64,000 bases of DNA from Sphingobacteriales bacterium (GTDB taxonomy: Bacteria; Bacteroidota; Bacteroidia; Chitinophagales; Chitinophagaceae): contig JADJGB010000008.1 of the NCBI GenBank assembly GCA_016708305.1, forward strand, positions 1,240,001-1,304,000, given 5' to 3'. The position numbers were made by a program, and so were the translations under genes. This document shows, one piece after another, positions 56,385 to 64,000 of the stretch. The first letter of the stretch is position 1, and each line of letters opens with the position of its first letter. A model generated the notes under the pieces. That model was given only the letters and a program-made list of their open reading frames with translations. It searched no databases and had not been told where the DNA came from.

Positions 56385-58286
56385 ATGAAGCATTTTTTCC
56401 TTTTGGTTGCAATTTTTTGCAGCACTCTGATTTTTGCGCAGGATAATTTTACCTACACACCCGAAAATCCCAAGCCCGGCGATGTAATCAATTTCAGTTA
56501 CACTCAAGGCGGCGACCTGACAGGCATTTTGAAGATACCCGAAGCTTATGCAATGGTATTTTCTGACAAAGGCGCGGAGATTAAAGACCTGATACTCAAG
56601 AGAGAATACGGTAAATTAGTTGGCTCTGTAAAAACTGATGCCAATGCCCGCACACTCGCATTTGCATTTACAGCAGATGATAAATTCGATACTAATAACA
56701 ACAACGGCTTTATCATTCAGTTGAACAATGAAGAGGGGAAACCACTCAACAAAAGTTTTTTGGATGTGGCTGCCATTTACTCCTCCTTTGGAGAGTATAA
56801 GCTGGGTATGAAAACTGATAATGCGAAGGCTGTAAAAACCTATGATAACCTGTTTAAATTATACCCAAAAGATAAAAGCGAAAACATTGTGGGTTATTTG
56901 ATGGCGCTAAATTCAGATAATAAAGAAAAGGGCAATGCGGCTATACAAAAAGAAATAGAAAATACAATAAAATCAGGTTTGAAAACTGAAAAAGACTATG
57001 ATAATCTGGTATCCTTTTACAATATACTCAGATTAAGGCAGCAGGCTACATTCTTTAGTAAATTAAAGTCAGAGAAGTTCCCCTCTAATGAAGCTAAAAA
57101 AGATATGAATGCCTATTATGGAAAATATATGGCTGCACCCGATCTTGCCGGTAAAGAAGCAGTTTTAAAAGAAACAATAGAAGAGGCAAAGGCATCGGGA
57201 AAATCGGATGAATTTACGCCTTTGGTAAATTTCATACAGCAAAATCTCGCTAATGCTTACATTGCAAAAAAAGACTGGGACGGGTTTAAAAACTTTGCTT
57301 CGCAAGTAACTGATAACAGGGCTAAGGCTAATTTGTACAACAGCGCCGCCTGGAAAATGCAGGAGGCGGGTACCGACTTAAAACTGGCTGAAGAACTATC
57401 TAAGTATGCAGTTACTTTCGGAAAAGCTGACTGGAAAAAACCTACTGGAGAAAAAGGAAAAATGCAGCGTTATAGCGAGTGGATTGCCCAAAAAGAAAAA
57501 GATTATGCTACTTATGCCGATACTTATGCTATGGTATTATATCGCATAGGTAATTACAAGCAAGCCCTTTCTTTTGCCAAAGACGCAAATGTTATTTCTA
57601 AAGGAATGGAAACAGCTCATAATAATACCTATGCCTTGATTGCAGAAAAGGTAATGCCGGCAAGCAAATACAAACCTATTTTGGAGCAATTTTTGAGAAA
57701 CGGCAAATCTAACGAAACCATTTCCGGTATTCTTAAAAATGCTTACGTAACCGAAAAGAAATCTGACGCAGGTTTTGATATGTATTTGGTAGCATTGGGT
57801 AAAGAAGCATACAATAATATGCTGGCTGACCTTAAAAAAGGCATATTGAATGATCCCGCTCCTCAGTTTTCTTTGAAAGATATTGACGGAAAGACGGTAA
57901 ATTCATCTTACTTTAAAGGAAAAGTTGTCATCCTCGATTTTTGGGCAACCTTGTGTGGCCCTTGCATTGCTTCTATGCCCGGAATGAAAAAAATGGTAAA
58001 TAAGTATAAAGACGATCCAAACGTTAAATTCTTGTTTGTTGACACATGGCAAACCGAGGACGATAAAGTGGCAAATGCCAAAAAATTCATTGCAGATAAA
58101 GGGTATAATGAGTTTCATGTATTGATGGACAATGAAGATAAAGTGGTTTCCAGCTATAAAGTAACCGGTATCCCTACCAAATTCATCATTGGAAAGGACG
58201 GTAATATCAAGTTCAAGGAAATTGGTTTTGATGGTGAAGAAAATTTAGTTAAATCATTGCCGGCAATGGTTGACCTGTCTAATTAA
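56385..58286 (+). CDS. Exported TlpA-type thioredoxin-fold protein with helical middle region
   Basis: 633 residues. Signal peptide MKHFFLLVAIFCSTLIFAQ. The N-terminal region (NFTYTPENPKPGDVINFSYT) is beta-sandwich-like; the middle ~350 residues are helical and TPR-like (LAEELSKYAVTFGKADW, YADTYAMVLYRIGNYKQALS). The C-terminal thioredoxin domain has APQFSLKDIDGKTVNSSYFK and the redox motif CGPC in DFWATLCGPCIASMPGMKKM, plus the cis-proline region VTGIPTKFIIGKDG. A periplasmic thiol oxidoreductase role is likely; partner unknown. Confidence 0.9.
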   Translation: MKHFFLLVAIFCSTLIFAQDNFTYTPENPKPGDVINFSYTQGGDLTGILKIPEAYAMVFSDKGAEIKDLILKREYGKLVGSVKTDANARTLAFAFTADDKFDTNNNNGFIIQLNNEEGKPLNKSFLDVAAIYSSFGEYKLGMKTDNAKAVKTYDNLFKLYPKDKSENIVGYLMALNSDNKEKGNAAIQKEIENTIKSGLKTEKDYDNLVSFYNILRLRQQATFFSKLKSEKFPSNEAKKDMNAYYGKYMAAPDLAGKEAVLKETIEEAKASGKSDEFTPLVNFIQQNLANAYIAKKDWDGFKNFASQVTDNRAKANLYNSAAWKMQEAGTDLKLAEELSKYAVTFGKADWKKPTGEKGKMQRYSEWIAQKEKDYATYADTYAMVLYRIGNYKQALSFAKDANVISKGMETAHNNTYALIAEKVMPASKYKPILEQFLRNGKSNETISGILKNAYVTEKKSDAGFDMYLVALGKEAYNNMLADLKKGILNDPAPQFSLKDIDGKTVNSSYFKGKVVILDFWATLCGPCIASMPGMKKMVNKYKDDPNVKFLFVDTWQTEDDKVANAKKFIADKGYNEFHVLMDNEDKVVSSYKVTGIPTKFIIGKDGNIKFKEIGFDGEENLVKSLPAMVDLSN

Positions 58287-58384
58287 AAAAAACGATTTTT
58301 AAGTAATAAAAGAGTAAAGCCAAAATTTAATTGGTTTTAATCTTTTTTCTTTAATAAAGGCGCTAACTTTACAAAAAACCCGTT

Positions 58385-59157
58385 ATGATCGATTCTGCTT
58401 CCAAAAATTTATCCGGATTGACCCAATCCCGTAGTTTTTTAGGTTTGGCGCTTATAGGTCTTTGCATTGTTTTAGGTGCCTTTATTGTAGCCAATGCCTA
58501 TAAATACAAGTTTAAGACAAGGCAGGTAATACGTGTTACCGGCAGCGCCGAAAATGATTTTACGAGCGATCTTATTGCTTGGAACGGTAGTTACAACCGT
58601 TCTGCATTTGACCTGAAATCGGCTTATGCGAAACTAAAAGAGGATGAAAGCAATGTGAAAAAATATCTGACCAGAAAAGGTATCAAGCCGGAAGAAATTA
58701 TTTTTTCTTCTGTAAAGATTGATAAGATATTCAATTCAAAATATAGCGAGGATGGCCGCTTTAGTGGAAGCGAATTTGGTGGCTACAACCTAACTCAGAA
58801 TGTGCAGGTGCAGTCTAACGACATTGCCAAGGTAGAAGCTCTATCGCGCGAAATCACCGAATTGATTGAAACCGGAATTGAGCTGAACTCGCCCGAACCG
58901 CTTTATTTTTATACAAAACTCGCCGACCTGAAATTGGACCTGCTTGCCAAAGCTGCCGAAGATGCCCGAAAAAGAGCCGATATTATAGCTAAAAATACGG
59001 GAGGCAGCATCGGCACCGTGAGCAAAGCCAATATGGGTATCTTTCAGATTACCGGCCAAAACAGCGATGAAGATTACAGCTACGGCGGCACCTTCAATAC
59101 TTCTTCAAAAATAAAACGGCAAGTATTACCGTAAATCTGGAGTGTGCAGTGAAATAG
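58385..59157 (+). CDS. SIMPL-domain (DUF541) protein (C-terminal frameshift)
   Basis: About 257 residues when repaired. One N-terminal membrane helix (FLGLALIGLCIVLGAFIVAN) anchors a periplasmic SIMPL domain: RQVIRVTGSAENDFTSDLIA, VKIDKIFNSKYSEDGRFSGS, QNVQVQSNDIAKVEALSREI and EDARKRADIIAKNTGGSIG. Near 59108 the frame slips by one A; repaired it ends TASITVNLECAVK at 59157, the usual SIMPL C-terminal strand. Function unknown. Confidence 0.85.
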
Positions 59158-59219
59158 CTTACTACTGATAAACCGGAGGATATATTATGTTTTTCCTTCT
59201 TATGGGGGAGCCAATCGCT

Positions 59220-60134
59220 TTAGTTGAGCCTCTTGATGACCGTAATACTGTCTGCCATACCACCCACAATGCCATAGCCGCCGGAGATATTATTATATAC
59301 AATTACTGCTTCGGCAAAGGGATTATCCTTGTTGTTTTCCTGCTTTTTCTTAGAGTCAAAGTATAAATAGGCTTGCTTGGAGAGCGCCATGAGTTCGGGT
59401 GCTACATAAAGTCTTTCGTCGGAGGCTGTTCTGAGGCTGAGGTTGAGCGATATTTCCTGCCCGTTAAAAGTATCATCCGTAAAAAATCCTGTTCGGGAAA
59501 GATTATCGCTTACAACACCAAAAACTCCTTTTTCATCAATAAAATTATCAAGGCTGAAGGATATTTCCGAGTTTTTGTTGATGGTGTATCGCTTGGTACC
59601 GGTATTGTAGCTTGCCGAATAGATTTTCAGCCGGTAATAGTTCTTTTCTCCTGCGGGGTCTTTTATCTTTATCGTCATCCGGTAAGGTTTAAGACTGTCT
59701 GGAGGGTTACTGATTTTCCAAAATTCCAATGGGCTGAAGCCGGGTTTGGCCGGTATTTGGTCAGTGCCTTCTACGCCTGCCAGGTTGCCGCCCGATGCCT
59801 TTAGCGTGTAACTGCGGTTAGAAAGCGTTTTGCTTTTCGAAATATAATATTTCCTGCCATTAATCAGCGTTTCAATAAGTGTTTCTTTCAATTGGTTGTT
59901 TTCATACAAATCCACTTTGCACCCGCTCAGTTCGGTAAGGCTGTCAATACTTGCTTTTGCAGAAGCGCTTTTGGTGATGTGGGCATATACAATGCTGTCG
60001 TTGGTCATGATGGAATTGAGCACAATCTTATCCCCATCATAAGGTATATCAATGGAAACAGTTTGCTGCTTACCGCAGGAAATCATTGCGATGGCAATAA
60101 AAATCAGAAGATATGACAACAGCCGTATTTTCAT
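59220..60134 (-). CDS. DUF4249-family lipoprotein
   Basis: 304 residues. Lipoprotein signal MKIRLLSYLLIFIAIAMISC. Then DGDKIVLNSIMTNDSIVYAH, VDLYENNQLKETLIETLING, SKTLSNRSYTLKASGGN and AYLYFDSKKKQENNKDNPFA, the pattern of DUF4249. These proteins are regularly paired with a TonB receptor, as here (3 nt after the receptor gene). A surface accessory role is inferred. Confidence 0.88.
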   Translation of the reverse strand: MKIRLLSYLLIFIAIAMISCGKQQTVSIDIPYDGDKIVLNSIMTNDSIVYAHITKSASAKASIDSLTELSGCKVDLYENNQLKETLIETLINGRKYYISKSKTLSNRSYTLKASGGNLAGVEGTDQIPAKPGFSPLEFWKISNPPDSLKPYRMTIKIKDPAGEKNYYRLKIYSASYNTGTKRYTINKNSEISFSLDNFIDEKGVFGVVSDNLSRTGFFTDDTFNGQEISLNLSLRTASDERLYVAPELMALSKQAYLYFDSKKKQENNKDNPFAEAVIVYNNISGGYGIVGGMADSITVIKRLN

Positions 60135-60137
60135 TTA

Positions 60138-62513
60138 TCAAAATTTTATTCTGTAAGAAATACCCGGAACGAGTGGGAGTAGGGTAATCCCCTTCAAAAC
60201 CCTTTGAGAATTACTATTGGTACTTTCATCGCTTTGTCCAAGATAATAATAAAAAGGATTTTGCCGGTTATAAGCATTATAAACACTGATATTCCATGAC
60301 CTTTCATACTTTTTCCTTTGCCTGATAAAGGTAATACTTGCATCCAATCGGTGGTAGTTCAGCAGCCGAAATTCGTTTCTGCCTTTGATGTAATCCACAA
60401 CGCCGGTACCATTGTTGTTGCTTTTGGGAGAGTAACCTGAAATGGATTCGTATTGTGCCACCGGCAGGGTGTAGGGCGAGCCTGTCTGAAACTGCCAGCT
60501 ACCGGAGAGTTCGATATTCCTTCTCAGTTTGTGAATAACCACTATTTCAAAATCGTGCAGCCGGTCATACTTATAAAAAAACTTTTTACCGAAATTGATG
60601 GTAGGGAACTGGCGGTCGCTTTTACTGAGTGTATATCCGATCCAGCCGGTTGTTTTTCCTACTTTTTTCTGTAAAAAGAGTTCAAGTCCCACCGCAGTAG
60701 CATTTCCTGCCTCTACTTTTGTATCCCATTCATCCACAGATGAGTTAATGTAGCTGGAGCCATCCAGGTATTCTATTACCCCATCCATTTTTTTGTAGTA
60801 GCTTTCAATGGATGCTTCTACTTTTCGGTCATAATAGTTTTTGCAAAACCTATTGCCACTTGTTGCGAGCGCATCAGCTTCACCCTATCGGTGGAGGGCA
60901 CCCAAAGATCGGTGGGCGGTGTGTTTGAGTTATTGGTAAGAAAATGGATGTATTGCACCATCTGTGCATAGGAGGCTTTGAAAGCAATGTCTGCCGGTAA
61001 CAAATACCTTAATCCCAAACGTGGCTGCGCACTGCTGTACCACTTGGTTTTTGACCTGAAAGCGCTGGCATGTACACCGGCATTTAGTTTCAACTTATTA
61101 GAAATCAGCCAGTCGTCTTCGGCATATAGTCCCAACTCGGGAGAGTGTTGTACCTGGTTGGTAAATGACATATTTATACCCGGATTGCCTGCATCTCCCG
61201 CTTTGAAGGTGAGTGCGCCCGGCCGGAAGGTATGGAAAGTAGCAGCAATCCCTGCTTTAATATTGTGTTCGGGAGATGGCCGGTAGTCAAAATCAATACG
61301 TGCGCCAAGGTCTTCAATAGATGAAGAATATTTTGCCCTAACGAGATTGTAACGAAGCGTATCTTTTTGTTCAAATATAAAATCGCTGAAAAATTTGTAT
61401 CGCGTGTAGTTAATCAGGGTATTTGCAAATAATCTGTTGTTGAAAACATGATTCCAGCGCATGGTGCCAATTGTATTTCCCCAGTTGATTTTGGCTGTAT
61501 TTCCTTCAAGATATTTGCTTGTCTGGTATTCGTTTTTAACATTAAAAACATCCTGGCCACTGAAAAAGCTGGCGAAAATTCCGTCTTTATCAGAAATAAT
61601 GTGATGCAGTTTTGCGTTCAGGTCATAAAAATACACACCGAGGTTTTTCAATTCTCCTTCTGAGGTTTTTTTTTGCAAGCGGCTCTGCTATAAGATCCAG
61701 ATAAGTTCGCCTGCCTGATACCAAAAATGAGGTTTTATCTTTTTAGGGACCTTCTAAAGTAAGATTAGATGCCAGAAGCCCAATCGAAGCATCGCCATTT
61801 ATTTTTTTCATATTACCGTCTTTCATCACTAAGTCCACCACAGAGGAAAGCCTGCCGCCAAACCGGGCGGGGAAACCGCCCTTGTAGAGTTCTACGTTTT
61901 TGATGGCATCGCCATTAAAGGTGGAAAATATGCTGAGGAAGTGAGATGGATTATAAATGAGCGTGCCGTCCAATAAAATCAGGTTTTGCTCGGGGCCGCC
62001 ACCGCGTACTAATATATTACTGTTCCCTTCTGAACCCTGCGAAACCCCGGGAAGTAATTGAAGCGTCTTTAGCACATCCGTTTCACCTAAAAACCGAGGC
62101 ATGCTTTTAACCATAGTAATAGGCACATTTACCCGGCTCATCTGGGTCTGCTGTTGAATGGCAGGCGATTTTTGAGCGGTAATGACTACCTCATCCAAAT
62201 TGTTATTGGGAATAAGTTTTACGTTGATCTTTTGATCCGTATTGAGCGAAAGATTTTTCTCATAGGCTTTGTATCCGATACTGCTGATGATGAGCTGAAC
62301 ATCGCCCGCAGGAATGGTGATGGTAAAAAAACCGTAATTGTTTGTTGAAGTGCCCGATTTGTTATTGAGTATCAAAACGCTGGCTCCGGGTAGTTTTTCG
62401 CCCGTTTCGGCATCTTCTACATATCCAAACAAAGTAATTTTTTTTTGCTGTGCATCAGCTCCAATAATTCCACAGAAAAAAAGAACGAAAATAAATGCTA
62501 GCTTCAGATTCAT
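60138..62513 (-). CDS. TonB-dependent outer-membrane receptor (several frameshifts)
   Basis: About 790 residues when repaired. Signal peptide MNLKLAFIFVLFFCGIIGADA; carboxypeptidase-regulatory-like domain (ITLFGYVEDAETGEKLPGAS); plug with RFLGETDVLKTLQLLPGVSQ, SNILVRGGGPEQNLILLDGT and GGFPARFGGRLSSVVDLVMK; then a beta-barrel ending in GISYRIKF. Breaks occur near 61740, 61675 and 60840, all at A or C runs; the pieces SFLVSGRRTYLDLIAEPLAK and FAKNYYDRKVEASIESYYKK bridge them. Operon with the DUF4249 gene downstream. Ligand unknown. Confidence 0.88.
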
Positions 62514-62623
62514 TAATATGGAATTATTTGGATAATGTCAATTTCTTTTTGAAATATATATTTTGCAATTTGTAAATATATGATGAAGAATGAATTAGAA
62601 AGCAAATTTATTTGTTAAGAATT

Positions 62624-62974
62624 TCAATAATTATCCGCCGCTCTTTTTACATTGGTATAACCGTTTTTTTGAAACCACTGCAGCATTTTATCCCTATTGT
62701 CGCCCTGAATGATGATTTCTCCATCCTTAGCCGATCCTCCGGTGCCGCAAAATGATTTGAGTTTTTTTGCCAGGTCTTCGAGGTCTTGGGTACTGCCTAC
62801 AAAACCCATAACAATACTGGCGGTTTTGCCTCCCCGATGTTTGGTTTCTAACTGCAGCCTCAGTTTTTGCTGCACCGGCTGAAGCGTTTCAGATTCTTCC
62901 TCATTGTGTGAAAACTCAAAATCAGGGTTGGTGCTGAATACAAATCCTTTACTATCTGATTTATTTTTTCTCAT
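62624..62974 (-). CDS. SUI1/eIF1-like translation factor (YciH family)
   Basis: 116 residues. The N-terminal flexible part is followed by the SUI1 domain: QKLRLQLETKHRGGKTASIV, DLAKKLKSFCGTGGSAKDGE, IIIQGDNRDKMLQWFQKNGY. The GTGGSAKDG segment is the family signature. Bacterial members influence start-codon selection; a housekeeping role here is inferred. Confidence 0.92.
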   Translation of the reverse strand: MRKNKSDSKGFVFSTNPDFEFSHNEEESETLQPVQQKLRLQLETKHRGGKTASIVMGFVGSTQDLEDLAKKLKSFCGTGGSAKDGEIIIQGDNRDKMLQWFQKNGYTNVKRAADNY

Positions 62975-62989
62975 AATATTTCACTTTAA

Positions 62990-63110
62990 TATATAAATAA
63001 ACTGTAGGCATTAGGCTACGGCTGGTAGCTTTAGGCCGTAGGCTATAAGCTGTAAGCAATAGGCTGTATGCAATCTGCAATTTGTAATCTGCTAATCTCC
63101 AATCTTAAAC
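62990..63110. repeat. Word-like intergenic microrepeats between nadC and the SUI1 gene
   Basis: Runs of related 10-12-mers: GGCTGTAGGC-like words (TAGGCATTAGG, TAGGCCGTAGG, TATAAGCTGTAAG, AATAGGCTGTATG) followed by AATCTGCAATTTGTAATCTGC. No coding content; similar word repeats precede atpH. Confidence 0.65.
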
Positions 63111-63970
63111 TATATTATCGCTTTCAAACTCAAATCCAAACTTCTTGCCTGATGAATTAATCCGCCAACACTCACATAATCCACACCGGTAGCGGCATAG
63201 CTTTCAATGGTTTCTAAATTGATGCCGCCGCTGGCTTCGGTTTCAAAACGGCCTTCTATCAGCGCCAATGCTTCCACAATTTGTGACGGAGTATAATTAT
63301 CCAGCATTACACGAAAAACCTTCCCGATTCCTACACTCAAAACTTTTTTTACATCTTCAATACTGCGGGTCTCTACTTCTATTTGTATATTCAGATTGTT
63401 TTTCTGCACATAATTATATGCTTTGTTAATAGCATTTTCGATGCCGGCGGCATAGTCAATATGATTGTCTTTCAGCATAATCATATCGTATAATCCAAAC
63501 CTGTGATTGACACCACCGCCAATGCGTACTGCTTCTTTTTCAAGCAATCTGAAATTAGGCGTGGTTTTGCGGGTATCTAACAGGCGGGTTTTATAGCCTT
63601 TTAGTTTATCGGTATATTGCTTAGTAAGCGTGGCTATGCCGCTCATGCGCTGCATACAATTGAGTACTAATCTCTCACACTGAAGAATGGTGTGTTCCAA
63701 AGCCTCGATCTCAAATGCGTTTTCGCCAACCAGCATGGCATCGCCATCATTTTTTAATTGGGTAAAATTGCAACCGGGCTCTTTATATTTGAAGATTTCT
63801 TCTGCCACTTCCACACCGGCCAGAATACCGTTCTGTTTCACTTTCAGAATCGCTTTTCCTTTTGCGACAGGGTTGATGCAGGAAAGCGTAGAATGGTCGC
63901 CGTTGCCTATATCTTCCTTGAATGCTTCATCAATCAGATGATAGAGCTTTTGTTTAAATTCGTTTGTCAT
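63110..63970 (-). CDS. nadC: Nicotinate-nucleotide pyrophosphorylase (carboxylating)
   Basis: Converts quinolinate and PRPP to nicotinate mononucleotide in NAD synthesis. 286 residues, complete. Marks: EDIGNGDHSTLSCINPVAKG, LNCMQRMSGIATLTKQY, LLDTRKTTPNFRLLEKEAVR, GGGVNHRFGLYDMIMLKDNH, IEVETRSIEDVKKVLSVG and EASGGINLETIESYAATGVD. No nadA/nadB next to it in this window. Confidence 0.96.
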   Translation of the reverse strand: MTNEFKQKLYHLIDEAFKEDIGNGDHSTLSCINPVAKGKAILKVKQNGILAGVEVAEEIFKYKEPGCNFTQLKNDGDAMLVGENAFEIEALEHTILQCERLVLNCMQRMSGIATLTKQYTDKLKGYKTRLLDTRKTTPNFRLLEKEAVRIGGGVNHRFGLYDMIMLKDNHIDYAAGIENAINKAYNYVQKNNLNIQIEVETRSIEDVKKVLSVGIGKVFRVMLDNYTPSQIVEALALIEGRFETEASGGINLETIESYAATGVDYVSVGGLIHQARSLDLSLKAII

Positions 63971-64000
63971 GTTGTAAAAATAAAAAGCCTCCCGTAATGA

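Noticed and set aside
1..64000. tRNA or rRNA genes
   Set aside because: I found no cloverleaf-like or rRNA-like segments by eye; a tRNA scan would be needed to exclude them firmly.

Overview
The window looks like a chromosomal segment of a Bacteroidota bacterium, most like the Chitinophagaceae. Evidence: two SusC/TonB-type outer-membrane receptors, a SusD lipoprotein, a DUF4249 lipoprotein, an ISAon1-type transposase, A/T-rich intergenic DNA and several promoters of the Bacteroidota type (-7 box TAnnTTTG).

Layout. (1) 1-8.5 kb: a minus-strand glycerol-3-phosphate operon glpD-glpT continuing into a susC-susD pair, with a divergent DeoR/GlpR-type regulator. (2) 8.5-17 kb: an ABC exporter, then a porin-like barrel, an ammonium transporter and ATP synthase genes atpB-E-F-H. 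This block is bracketed by two inverted copies of a ~270-290 bp repeat, and atpA/atpG do not follow atpH. (3) 17.4-25.5 kb: pyruvate:ferredoxin oxidoreductase, a DMT permease, a SprT-like protein, AtpI/AtpZ-like proteins and a class A penicillin-binding protein. (4) 26.0-27.5 kb: an ISAon1/ISL3-type insertion sequence. (5) 27.6-45.7 kb: an accessory island that reads as an integron-type gene-cassette array. (6) 46-64 kb: ordinary chromosome with DUF1015, an arginase-family enzyme, a radical SAM protein, two PLP enzymes, yceD-rpmF-plsX, a TlpA-type thioredoxin protein, a SIMPL protein, a DUF4249/TonB-receptor pair, a SUI1 factor and nadC.

The island is the main find. Each unit begins at a G^TT crossover-like point. 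For seven of eight units, the first seven bases (GTTNNNN) are exactly complementary to a 7-bp box opening a long imperfect palindrome at the unit's other end. This is the R'/R'' core relationship of integron cassettes and their attC sites. Cargo includes an ester-cyclase-like protein, a five-gene cobalamin lower-ligand assembly set, a HigBA-type toxin-antitoxin, a serine hydrolase, a DJ-1/PfpI protein, a nitroreductase and an E2-type acyltransferase. Four units are copies of one element carrying its own ~59-bp attC-like site. The full-length copy encodes a tyrosine recombinase and an IS91-type HUH transposase; the three short copies share one internal deletion that fuses the recombinase N-terminus to the transposase C-terminus. 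No integron integrase (IntI) is seen in the window.

Many ordinary genes (glpD, glpT, nifJ, plsX, the class A PBP, the PLP decarboxylase and others) carry single-base indels, mostly lost bases in short homopolymers. This pattern suggests sequence errors in this assembly rather than real gene decay, so coordinates below span the reconstructed genes and the shift is noted.
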